The notes under the pieces: generated by a model | The model's input: the letters and a program-made list of their open reading frames with translations, nothing else | Told to the model about the DNA's origin: nothing | Databases searched by the model: none | Made by a program: the position numbers and the translations under genes | Shown here: in pieces, positions 1-9,594 of the stretch | Numbering within the stretch: the first letter of the stretch is position 1 | Layout: every line of letters starts with the position of its first letter | Assembly (NCBI GenBank): GCA_018340375.1 | Contig: JAFFJZ010000012.1 | Location: forward strand, 1,054,001 to 1,118,000 | Direction of reading: 5' to 3' | Source of the DNA: Gonatopus flavifemur | Taxonomy: Eukaryota; Arthropoda; Insecta; Hymenoptera; Dryinidae | DNA length: 64,000 nt

Positions 1-177
1 AAGTGAGGAACTTTCTTTTTAAAACCGTTCATTAGCGATAAGAACGACTTCTTAACGGTTCGTATTTCTATTGAGTGACGAAGTGACATAACATCTTCAT
101 TTTTATCTCGGTTTTGTATCGCAAAATACTATAAATAATTTATAATGAAAACTTGTTTTGTTGAAAGTAAAATATAT

Positions 178-614
178 CCCTGCTGAATTTTCCCAATAAA
201 GAACGATACAAAACGATACATTTTTTCTATAGTTTTCAATGCGGGGTTTCTGAATACGGAATTCACGAACTTATATCGTTATTAAACGATAGAACTTCAT
301 CGTTCCTTATCGTTTTCTATAAAAATTCAAAAAAATGTATGGGATTTTATCGTGAAATTCGTATAAGAAAAGTACCAGTTATTTGGAAAAAAAATAGTTA
401 TGTGTTTCAGAATGAGTAGTACTTTCTCTATACGAATTTCACGATAAAATCCCATACATTCTTTTGAATTTTTATAGAAAACGATAAGGAACGATAGAGT
501 TCTGTCGTTTAATAACGATATAATTTCGTAAATTCCGTATTCAGAAACCTCATTGAAAACTATGGAAGAAATTTATCGTTTTGTATCGTTCTTTATGGGG
601 ACAATTTAGCAGGG
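178..614. mobile_element. Foldback element, CCCTGCTGAATT ends, AT/AT flanks
   Basis: Two arms of about 200 bp are inverted copies of each other (178-375 and 417-614) around a loop of about 40 bp. The ends read CCCTGCTGAATTTTCCC on the left and the inverse of CCCTGCTAAATTGTCCCC on the right. The two bases outside each end are AT (176-177 and 615-616). The arms are rich in the word AACGATA/TATCGTT. There is no coding capacity. The ends and 2-bp flanks place it with the CCC...GGG group seen throughout the window. A decayed relative of the arm lies near 19340-19450. Confidence 0.75.
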
Positions 615-637
615 ATTCTTTACTTATTCTATAAAAT

Positions 638-1194
638 ATTTCGGAGTAAATCTTTCATCGACATTTTTAGGATTATAAAAATAAATGAAACACTCTCTAT
701 GTTCTGAATCATAAATTAGATTCGCTATATGCGATTCAAAAATCACGTGTACCAAATTAGCGCAAGAAAGAGTAATACGTTCATTATACCCAGAATATTT
801 CGGAATACACTGAATAACAAATATCTTCCACGACTCTAAGACTCTGTGCTACCTACAGAGGGCGAATAAATTGTATCATTGTATCAAAATGATACGTAAT
901 GCGGTTTTTGGTTTTATCTGCAAATCTTATATGAAATTCATTATTCGAACCCTTCTGGAGGTGATTCTTCAGGCAAAACTACCCTATTGGGATAACTCAG
1001 TCAGAATACCATCAAATTGACGTTTTTGGACCAATGTTAAGTCAAAATAACATCATTTCGATGTCATTTTTTGACAAGATGTTCTCATTGGGTGAAACAC
1101 TTCTTTTTTGGCGAGATATTTGGAAATGCTCAGTTTTTCGAATGAACAACAAAACGAAACGAGTTGATCATTCGTGTTGCAAGTATATCGGCTT
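638..1194. other. No gene recognised
   Basis: AT-rich sequence with no supportable exon, RNA gene or complete element. The short open frames here have no recognisable domain. Confidence 0.5.
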
Positions 1195-1425
1195 CCAATA
1201 AACATACAAATCTTAAAGACATTTAAAAGATGTCTGAGAAAAGACATCTTTTCGACATTTCTAAAAGACAACTTATGGACTTCTTTTAGATGTCTCACTG
1301 AAGACATTTCTAAGAAGTCTCTTGAAGTTATCTTAAAGATGTCTAATAGATTTTATTTCAAAGATGTCTTTAAAGATTTAATAAAAGACATCTTTTAGAT
1401 ATCTTGAAAATCAGAATCACAATAT
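1195..1425. repeat. Degenerate repeat field of AAGACATCTT / AAAGATGTCT words
   Basis: The tract is built almost entirely from variants of AAGAYATCTTTTAGA and its inverse, so it can pair with itself in many registers. The same word returns at 2421-2660, 3530-3745 and 4441-4645. I see no clear terminal repeats for this block and no coding potential; the frames across it are simple translations of the repeat. Confidence 0.6.
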
Positions 1426-2420
1426 TAATAATATAATAATATACCGATAATGATTATAGGCCCGAATTAAAAAAAAATATCAATTTTGATATAAAATCAA
1501 ATAATTATTTTCGACTTTCATTATGAAACCTTATGAAACCGTGCGGGTCTTGCATCTTTCATAGGATCCATAAGGTTTTATCAGGTTTTGCTTGGTATTT
1601 TCAGCAGGAGTGTCGCAATCAGCTTCTTCCATCATGTATTAAACTTATTTACTGATTACCGTATCCCAAACGCACATTTGCTTGAATTTGGATTAACACT
1701 TTGTTAATTATAAACACACTTAGAAGTTTGAGTATATTTACATACTTTCGAAGGAAAAAATTTCTTTGTCTTTTCTGGTTTTCTCCCCAGACTTGTTTAT
1801 ATCAATCAAACTTCTTTAAAAAAAAAAATTGCAATTTGAAATAATAAATTTGTAGAGAATGTTTTTATACTCTTCGATTAAACTTAAAACAAAATAAACG
1901 AATCTCATAGTGTGCATTGTTTCTACTGACCAAATTGGATCACGTCGGACCACAATTGATGTTGCACGGATTGAAAACTTAATTCGTTCAAGTACTCCTG
2001 CTTAAAGAATTTTATTGAACCAATAGAATCTGCATCGGAATCAGTGGGTTCAATGTGACATTTTGAACAGGCGTACAAGAAAATTCTACGGTCATAGTTT
2101 GTAATTCCAAAAAAACACGAAGGTACAAAGAATATTCAGTGGAGGTGCATTGAACGTCCGGACATTGGATGGTCCGAACATTCCTTGAACATAAATGTAC
2201 GTATAATAAACGTGAATTTCACCTAAAAGATCTGTGTCTTAGGGAAGTTACAGGGATGGAATATATAATTCGCAAGACATTTTCAGATCATCTGAAAGTG
2301 TGCTTCAACCGTGGTTAATAAATCCTATTCATATTCCTATTGAAGGTCATAAATTCACATTAAAATTCGAATTCTGCACGTTTAATAGGAATAAATGGGG
2401 TTTTTTTATCAATCAGGGAA
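1426..2420. other. No gene recognised
   Basis: AT-rich unique-looking sequence between two repeat fields. No splice-flanked conserved frame, RNA gene or terminal repeats noticed. Confidence 0.45.
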
Positions 2421-2674
2421 AAGGTCCTAAGAAAAATTTGCATCATATCTAAAACTCGTCTTGAAGAAGTCTAAAAGATATCTTCTAGATATCTAGTAAG
2501 AGTTCTAAAAGATGTCTTACTCGAGACATGTTTTGGATGTCTAAAACTGTCGCATAAGACATCTTTTAGACTTCTTTTAGATATCTTTTAGAACAGTTTG
2601 TAAGACATCTTTTAGATTTCGAAAAGATATCTTTTTGTCTATGTGGGCTATTTCAATGATTGATGATGAGTATA

Positions 2675-3526
2675 CTGGGTGATTCGGGATTGCCGTACAC
2701 TTTTTTGAGAGCAGATTCTTGATGAAATTCTGAAACGATTTCGGTGCTGAATATTTTGATCTGATCCTTAGATTCGGAGGTATGAGCATTTTTTGATTAT
2801 TTGAAAAAAATAAATCTCTTGGAAGGACCATATCTTTGACATTTGAATCCAATATCATTCTCGAAGGCAGATCACGGGGTATTCCTGGGAAAAAATAAAA
2901 CCAATTAAACTTTTTTCGTTGTACAGTTATAGCGGTTGTGAATTTTTTGCATTCCAGCCAATTAGAATTCAACAACTTCGAATCGCTGCACTGAGAAAAC
3001 AGATATCTCGAAAAATACCATAATTTATGGATTTTTGGCGTTGGTCTGACCCGAGTCAAAATATTTACGTAAACGAACCTCTAAAAGTCCCATAACTTCT
3101 TGGACTCCTACAAAGAAGTATGGTACCTTCCTCATAAAAGTCCCAGCCATTATGGTACTTTTAAAGGTATCTTCACGTGAATATTTTGACTCGGGCCAGA
3201 CCAACGCCAACAATCCATAAATTATGGTATTTTTCAAGATACCTTTTTCTCCGTGTATAACTCCACCACGAAGGAAGCTAAATCAGTTTTATTTTTCGCA
3301 GGAATACCCCGTGATCTGTCTAAGAGAACGATATTGGATTCAAATGTCAAAGATATGATCCTTCCGAAATATTTGGATTTTTCAAAAACTCAAAAAATGC
3401 TCATATCTCCGAATCTAAGGGTCAGATCAAAATATTCAGCACCGAATTTGATATTCAATCGTTTCAGAATTTCATCAAGAATCTGCTCTTGAAAAAGTGT
3501 ACGGCAATTTCGAATCACCCACCCAG
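2675..3526. mobile_element. TA-flanked foldback element with CTGGGTGATTCG ends
   Basis: Arms 2675-2988 and 3256-3526 are imperfect inverted repeats. The left end is CTGGGTGATTCGGGATTGCC and the right end is its near inverse. TA flanks both ends (2673-2674, 3527-3528). The loop holds the motif CAGCCAATTAGAATTC, also found at the centre of the element at 16846-18649, so the two are diverged members of one family. A second element (2989-3255) is inserted beside the loop. Long terminal repeats and TA target sites suggest a Tc1/mariner-type non-autonomous element. Open frames through the arms contain no transposase motif. Confidence 0.7.
2989..3255. mobile_element. CACTGAGAAAAC palindromic MITE inserted in a foldback loop
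   Basis: A palindrome whose left arm starts CACTGAGAAAACAGATATCT and whose right arm ends with AGATACCTTTTTCTCCGTG. Both arms contain the sequence ATACCATAATTTATGG. The left flank is TG and the right flank TA; the host loop at 18380-18400 has TA at the equivalent point, which fits a TA target with one mutated copy. A truncated relative lies at 59525-59645. Confidence 0.7.
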
Positions 3527-3745
3527 TAAACCCTGAGTTCTTAAAGATGAATATAAGATATCCGATGAAAGAAACCTTTAAGATGTGTCTAAAAGATGTC
3601 TTATAGATGTATATCAGAAATCTTCAAAAAGATATCTTACAGATGCCTGTATAAGATATCTGAAATATATCTGAAAAATCGATTGCATCAGAGTTCTTAA
3701 AATATCATCTATAAGACATCTTTCAGAACTTCATTTCTGAAAAGA

Positions 3746-4440
3746 TGGCGTCTACCGACTTTGCCTTTTGCATCACTTTTCTGCCTCATTCTCTCGCGTG
3801 CAGTACGTGTCAAATGTTGAATCTTATATATAAAAATGTTATATCTTAGAATTCAAGGGATTCAAAGGTGCAATTGACCTGTTCATGGGATAAAAACTCA
3901 CCAAGTAAATGTATGATATTTTATTCGTATATTCGTTGGACGTCATTGTATACTTTTTCAAAATCAGCATTAGTAAACATTACCGGCATTCCTAACCTTG
4001 CTCTTTACCGTCGTTTACATATATATATTATGCAAAAAAAATATCATGCACTTACTTGATGACATCTTATCCTATTTATAGGCGCAATTGCACTTCTTGA
4101 ATATCTTGAACTATTACAATAATGAATTTATGAACCTGAATGTATGAATTTGCAGCGGGCTGTCTTCTTCTCGAAACATCTTCATCGAATTCATGTATCG
4201 ATTCCTTGACGAAGGTAGATCTCATAATTTTTCATAATTTCTCATAAAAGTGACAATTTTTCATATTTCCTCATAAATTACAAATTCGGTAAGAAAGATC
4301 TAATATTTTCTCCTTGAACTTGTACCAAATGAGGAAATATAAAGATTCATGACTTTCATGAGAATTATGGAAAATTATAATAAACATTACCACCAGGGTT
4401 TTTGTATGACTTCTGAAATATATCATTTTTCGGATTTCTA
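3746..4440. other. No gene recognised
   Basis: AT-rich sequence with no supportable feature. A short tract near 4216-4275 repeats CTCATAA-type words. Confidence 0.45.
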
Positions 4441-4645
4441 ATTTTGCTCTCCCATAAGAACTCATTAAGATATCTTAAAGAAGCTCCTGAAAGATCTCTT
4501 TTCAGATATCTTAAAGATATATAATAGTGTTGCGTCCGATATCTTTATGATATCTCAAAGATCTCTTTCGGGAGAAATTTTAAGATATCTTACAAAATTT
4601 TCAGACATCTTTCAGATATCTAATAGAAATCGGATTATCTATTTG
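4441..4645. repeat. AAGATATCTT word field
   Basis: Repeated AAGATATCTTAAAG words and their inverse, ending near CTATTTGGGCA. Same word family as 1195-1425. No terminal repeat that I would defend and no coding capacity. Confidence 0.5.
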
Positions 4646-4920
4646 GGCAGTATATTCATGTTTTGACTAGTCGTGTACTCTGAATATTTCCAACTGAAGG
4701 CGGCAATGAAAAAATCTCTCATCTCAATGCGAATTTCAAACAAAAAAATCATAATCGAATGCACTCATAACAGATGATATGAAAATTTCTTGGTAATTGA
4801 ATTAAATCTCCAAGATTTGTAATGGAATTCATTTTACCAGTTATTTTTCATACTTTGCACGCTTCTGCCCTTAGAAAAGTTTTCCTCGTCAAAGCAAGAT
4901 TTCTTCATTCTTTTTCCCCT

Positions 4921-5522
4921 CCCATACAGCACACAAGTTCCCCCCTTTTGAGTTCACAGAGAATTCAGAGTGAAGAATATTCACCTTTATGAATTCATCG
5001 GGTATTCTAAATGAGCACATAGAGTATCAACAGAATTCTTGAAGAGTTCTTGATGAATGCACGGGGGAAGTTCCCGAAATACACATAGAGAATGCATGAA
5101 ATATTCGCAAAGACTACCCGTTATGACAGTGAATATGAATCTTCAGGGAAGTTCAAAATGTAGTCTTGTTCTGCCCAAGAGAATTCATAACGAATACCAT
5201 GAAGTTCGATCAACAAGAATTAGAAAACTTCAAAAGATAGGAAATTTGTAAAAGACTTTATATTTAATTACAAAGATTTATTGAATTATGAGAAAGTTCA
5301 GAATTGTGAACCTGTCTTGTGGTGTGATTTATTTATACATAATGAATTCAGATGTAAATGAATTATGGATTTTTTTTTTGGGCAGATTGAGGGTTCTTTT
5401 TGAACTTCTATATGTTTTCAAATGAATGATTGTGCGTATTCTGAAAGAATTCTCTCAAAAAGCGTGGCATTCAAATGGCATTCTCTAAGAACAGTTTGAG
5501 AACTAGTTGTACTGTCTCTGGG
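4921..5522. mobile_element. Candidate CCCATACAGCA-type element, GAATTC-rich interior
   Basis: The left end CCCATACAGCACACAAG matches the end of the neighbouring element at 6079. The proposed right end (inverse of CCCAGAGACAGTACAACT) is a weaker match and the flanks do not duplicate. The interior repeats GAATTCATGAAT words and holds CCGTTATGACAGTGAATATG, shared in diverged form with 6079-6340. It may be a decayed or partial copy. Confidence 0.4.
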
Positions 5523-6078
5523 ACGTTTCATCCCCAAAACATGGGACATAATATGGAAAATTTAAAAGTTTATGAAAATGGAGAAGGAAAAATCCCCTAC
5601 GAGTGCAAAAATTGCCTTATTTTTTCTTCAAAATATGAGAGAAAAAAATATTCAAATTTTGTGAATCGGAAGATATGAACACAACAAATTTTGCAACAGG
5701 TGCCAACAGAACGAATTTCTCCAGTACTGTAATGCTCAGTGATTATTTTATCAACCTTCTATTAATTATTATATTGATAAAAATTCATATCCCAGATAGA
5801 AAACCGTGCTATGCATTTTCATAACATAACATGCTTGGAATAGCGTGCCGTGAACTTGTTATTGTAAACATAACTCAGCTTGTTAAGGGCGCACGTGATG
5901 GTGAAATCATCCATTCATCATGGGACTATTCGCTCCGCATAGCATGTTCGCATAAGCATAGTGAAATGCGGAAAGACCTTGATACCATGATGGCAGAATT
6001 CAGTTTGTGGAATTATTCCTGCATTATCGACGCATTTTTGTGTACCACATAATGCTGCTTTGATGGGACCAACAACAT
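5523..6078. other. No gene recognised
   Basis: Unassigned AT-rich sequence between two GAATTC-rich elements; no RNA gene or plausible exon seen. Confidence 0.4.
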
Positions 6079-6340
6079 CCCATACAGCACAAAAGTCCCC
6101 GCAAACAGCTCCCGTTATGACAGTAAACATGAATTCATTATGAATAGTTTGAATTCAAAATGAACTCTTGATGAATAACTTAATCTTCAGAAAGAACTCA
6201 TATCACGAATTCATAAAGAACTATTCAGGCATTCAACATGTGTGCATTTTGAATTCATTTTTACTGTCATAACGGGGACTGTTCAAGAAGTTCTTTCAGA
6301 AGTGTTTTTGAATTCAAAATGATCATTTGTGCTGTCTGGG
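6079..6340. mobile_element. CCCATACAGCACAAA MITE, GAATTC word interior
   Basis: The terminal inverted repeats are CCCATACAGCACAAA and the inverse of CCCAGACAGCACAAA (14 of 15 matching). Inside, CCGTTATGACAGTAAACATG on the left mirrors TTTACTGTCATAACGGGG on the right, and the centre is built of GAATTCAT words. The flanking dinucleotides are AT and GT, so no duplication is preserved. Non-coding. Confidence 0.65.
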
Positions 6341-6797
6341 GTGGCTTATTTTTCTGAGAAAAATTTTCTCACTGTGATGTGGGTGAACATGGTGCCATAA
6401 TCGTCCAATAATTGTGTCAAGTTATGTGACGCGACATGCAAGAATTATATGTTACCACGTTTTGTTGTGGCAAAAACCTAAAACTTGATGAAGCGTTTCG
6501 AATCAGTATCACATTACTTAGTGAACAATTTCAAGAATACATCACAAAACATCACAATACATCGATGCTGGTCAAGAAAATTGGATCCAATCTTACCGTT
6601 GGAAATTATTTATCAGAATGATCAGTGCCAAGAGCTGGGAATCCCAGGTTTGGTGTTAATTTCAAAAATTACTGTTGAAAAAAAAAAACAGTTTCGTTTG
6701 AGAAATGTAAAAATGTTTATCGGTTGAACATTGTGTCTTATTTCCATTCTTTTTTCAAAATTTGTATTCAAAAATCTCAGAACCACCAATGTTTATC
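6341..6797. other. No gene recognised
   Basis: AT-rich stretch between MITEs without a supportable gene or element. Confidence 0.4.
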
Positions 6798-7024
6798 GCC
6801 TGATTAAAAAGTCTCATTGAATCTCACCAAATCTCATTGAAATTGGGCAAAGGTCTCGTTAAATCTCATCTCATCATTCGTCAATGAGATTTGGTCAGTT
6901 TCATAAATTTCTCCAACGATAATCTCATTCAAAAGCAGTAATTCTCAATGAATCTCGGACAATGTTCTGAGAAAATCTCATGAAGCTGCATTATGTTCGT
7001 TTCAATGGGTTTCTTTTACCGGTG
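6798..7024. mobile_element. CCCTGGTTAAAAG MITE, copy 1 (degenerate ends)
   Basis: First of seven copies of a family of about 240 bp with the word AATCTCATTGA and its inverse throughout. The ends are worn (GCCTGATTAAAAAG and TTTCTTTTACCGGTG), but the flanking dinucleotide is TC on both sides (6796-6797, 7025-7026). Non-coding. Confidence 0.65.
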
Positions 7025-7109
7025 TCAATAAGGTATGAATTATTGAATCTATGCTCATATATTATGAAACATACTACAATGAATTCTTTCGGATTTCATC
7101 GCCATGGTA

Positions 7110-7362
7110 CACTGAGAACCCAATTTTTTTAGATTAAAAGAAAATTTTCTTTGCCCTCATTCTAATGAATATTTTTTTCAATGGAAACATTCTTCATCAG
7201 ATTGAAACAAAAAATATATCCCTTCTTGAATTCGAAGGATATAATTTCAATTCAATGAAAAATTCTCTCATTGGAATGAAATATCTTTTCAATTGAGAAC
7301 AAGATTTATCAGAATGAGGGCAAAGAAATTTTCTTTAAATTCAAGAAATCGGGTTCTCAGTA
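7110..7362. mobile_element. CACTGAGAACCC MITE, TA target
   Basis: The terminal inverted repeats are CACTGAGAACCCAATTTTTT and the right end GAAATCGGGTTCTCAGTA. TA precedes the left end (7108-7109) and follows the right end (7363-7364). Mirrored interior motifs (AGAAAATTTTCTTTGCCCTC on the left, GAGGGCAAAGAAATTTTCTT on the right) confirm the inverted structure; the centre repeats CAATTGAAAT-like words. Non-coding. Confidence 0.75.
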
Positions 7363-7420
7363 TATGCGTTAATAATGAATCGATTATGGTGGAACGGAAT
7401 GTTTTCACATAATGCATCCA

Positions 7421-7660
7421 CACGGAAAAAAGAAAACAGCAATGGTTACTGTGAATCAGAAAAATACATTGAAACTCGAATTCATTCTATGCAGTACTGC
7501 GTTTCCCAGTCCTCATTACTGTCCAGTCAGCATTGACGAATTTCATTACAATACCCATCACTGTGATCACGCTAATCCTCATTATTCCAGCGTGTTTTCA
7601 TTTGTTTTTCAACCGATCGCTGTCATTGACAGTAACCAGTAGTGTTTTCTTTTTTTCGTG
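7421..7660. mobile_element. CACGGAAAAAAGAAAACAGC MITE, copy 1
   Basis: The left end is CACGGAAAAAAGAAAACAGC; the right end is the near inverse, finishing GTTTTCTTTTTTTCGTG. It is followed and preceded by CA rather than the expected TA, which I read as mutation of an old target site. A second copy in the opposite orientation is at 31875-32126. Open frames through it are not conserved between copies. Confidence 0.75.
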
Positions 7661-7939
7661 CATAATACATGAATTATGGCACCATGATTCGCTCTTGTTT
7701 CAGATGCCACATCGCGCATCGATAATTCATCAATTGTTGTGAAACATGATGTTCGCATAGATTGTTACCAATAACGATGTTTAATACGCAAACACCTTGG
7801 TACCATCATGCCAACATTCTCTTTCATACCATGGCTCCATTATGGTACCATTATGAACACATTTTTCTATCTGGGTATAATTCTTAATCTTAAATTTCAT
7901 CAGCAGTACAATTTTTCTTACAAGCATATAAGAAATTAC
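7661..7939. other. No gene recognised
   Basis: Contains several GGTACCATNATG words and one right-end-like sequence CTATCTGGGTA at 7869-7879 without a partner that I could find. No gene. Confidence 0.35.
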
Positions 7940-8717
7940 CCATGTAACACAGAATATTCTGAGAATATTCTCACAATATCCGTAAAACGTACTGTATCGA
8001 ATATTCTCAAAAAAAGCGTAGAAGCTTCGTAAACATTCATAGAAGATTCTGAGAACATTTGAATGGGACTGTTTCGAATATTCTAGGAACGTTCGTACAA
8101 TATGCGTACAAAGTTTGTAGAGAGATTGATAAACAGCGCATGCGCAAGCATCTTAATGACATGAATTCAGTAATGGCGGATAATGTTGTTGACAGGCTGC
8201 AGATCCTTGGATAATATATTATTTTAATTTGTATTTGGGGAATGAGAAATTCATAAATGTGCATTTTAATATCCCGAATGTTTTGAGAGCGTCATGCGTG
8301 AAAAATAATCTTCAAAAGTGTAATAAAATTTGAAGAAATATCGTATATATTATGATTGCTTGTTGTGGTCATAAGTATCTCACCCATCCATGTGAATCCA
8401 TGATATTGCTAAAAATCCACGATGACAGATGTTTATTAAGATGTTTATTATGATGAGAATTAATTGTGAATTAGTTTTCGGTTACATGCAAAAGTTATAT
8501 TGGCAGGAATTTCTATTTTAACAGGATTTTTTCATAATATTCCCACAATATTCGTGGCATAATATTCTGAGAATATTTGAAACAGTCTCATTCAAACATC
8601 CTGAGAATGTGCGTAGAATATATTTGCACGTAATAAAAATCTCCTTAGAATATTCGAATATCCTCAACGTATATTCTTAGAACATTCTCAGAACGTGCTT
8701 GTGCTACCTGGGTAGGG
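7940..8717. repeat. GAATATTC word field ending in GTGCTACCTGGGTA
   Basis: Two blocks (7945-8110 and 8525-8717) repeat GAATATTCTGAGAATATTC and related words with AACGTTC. The right edge reads GTGCTACCTGGG followed by TA, resembling a right end of the CCCAGATAGCA group, but I did not find a convincing left end. The same word recurs at 25616-25733 and 39340-39412. Confidence 0.5.
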
Positions 8718-8982
8718 AGGGAAAGGGTGAAAAAATATCCAGTCTACTAGAATTGATACAGAACTTTGATAAATTTAATCGATGGATTTGTATTTTTCAG
8801 TCAATTGTTGTTCCACGACCACTAAAATCTAATTTGGAATTTTAATTTCCGCAATTCAATACTTCTATTTCAAAATATTCAAACAAAAAACTGAATATCA
8901 TAGAAGTTTGTCAGCTGAGAAATCAAAGTATCGTTTATTCTGATGTTGAAAAATGGTGTAGTGAAACAGAAAAATACTCCCT

Positions 8983-9057
8983 TGCTGAAACCCGGGTTTG
9001 AACCGGGGGAACATTTAGATCTTCGGGCTAACGCTCTCCCAACTGAGCTACTTCTGT
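8983..9057 (-). tRNA. tRNA-Phe(GAA)-like, divergent or pseudogene
   Basis: Read on the minus strand, the locus has a canonical D arm (GCTCAGTTGGGAGAGC), an anticodon loop CCGAAGA with GAA at 9022-9024, a perfect five-pair T arm (CCCGG TTCAAAC CCGGG) and a discriminator A. The order matches eukaryotic tRNA-Phe. Faults: the acceptor strands ACAGAAG and TTTCAGC pair at only about five of seven positions, the last anticodon-stem pair is C-T, and the variable region is about two bases too long. A T5 run follows at 8970-8974 and could end Pol III transcription. A decayed tRNA-Phe pseudogene is as likely as a working gene. Confidence 0.7.
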
Positions 9058-9451
9058 TAGTTGATATACCGCACTCTAGGAACAGGTTATGGAAGCCGTT
9101 GCGTTGTACGCAGGGATGGGTTCTGTGCGCGTGAGATAAGTAATATGCGTTCACTATGCACAGATTATGCATAAAACATGTACAATACGCAGAAAATGCA
9201 GAAAATGCATAAAACATTGTAAAATTAATTCCGACTTGAAATTCAAAATTCAGAATATAAGAAATGGATATTTATGGGGGTTGAAATGGTAAACAATTCA
9301 TAGTTTTAAAATTATAACCCAACTTGACCATAAAAAAAGATGATGCAGAAAACCCCCTTTAGTTATCTGCATTATCTGCATGAGTTTTATGCGCACATTA
9401 TTGCTTGCATAAAACCTACCGTATTACGCGTACCCAACCCTGGTTGTACGC
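9058..9451. other. No gene recognised
   Basis: Includes short tandem words TGCATAAAACAT / ATGCAGAAAATGC at 9165-9215 and again near 9370-9410. The last ten bases (GGTTGTACGC, 9442-9451) are the target duplication of the element that follows. Confidence 0.45.
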
Positions 9452-9594
9452 TTAGAGCATATATATATGGAGTGCTTATCTAGCCCGTTTGCCTGATGCC
9501 AACATGTTTCGGATATATTCCTCGATTGCGCAGGTGCGAAGTTTCCGATCTTTTACGAAATCTTCCGATACCTACCGAAGTATAAAAATATATA

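Larger units (their letters stand above)
2421..3745. repeat. AAGAYATCTT word field split by a foldback insertion
   Basis: The flanks 2421-2660 and 3530-3745 are both made of the AAGAYATCTT/AAAGATGTCT word described at 1195. The foldback at 2675-3526 sits between them with TA on each side, so the two flanks are best read as halves of one older repeat field interrupted by the insertion. Confidence 0.55.

Noticed and set aside
2577..3059. 160-codon minus-strand frame through the foldback arm
   Set aside because: The inverted arm encodes a similar peptide on the plus strand only because the DNA is palindromic, and the frame also reads through the inserted MITE. Not a transposase.
4921..6340. One single large element spanning both GAATTC fields
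   Set aside because: Each field has its own CCCATACAGCA-type left end and there is unrelated sequence between them, so two elements are more likely.
8879..9217. Minus-strand open frame with SSSVGRALARRSKCSPGSNPGFS
   Set aside because: This is a translation of the tRNA-like locus at 8983-9057, a well-known annotation artefact, not a protein.
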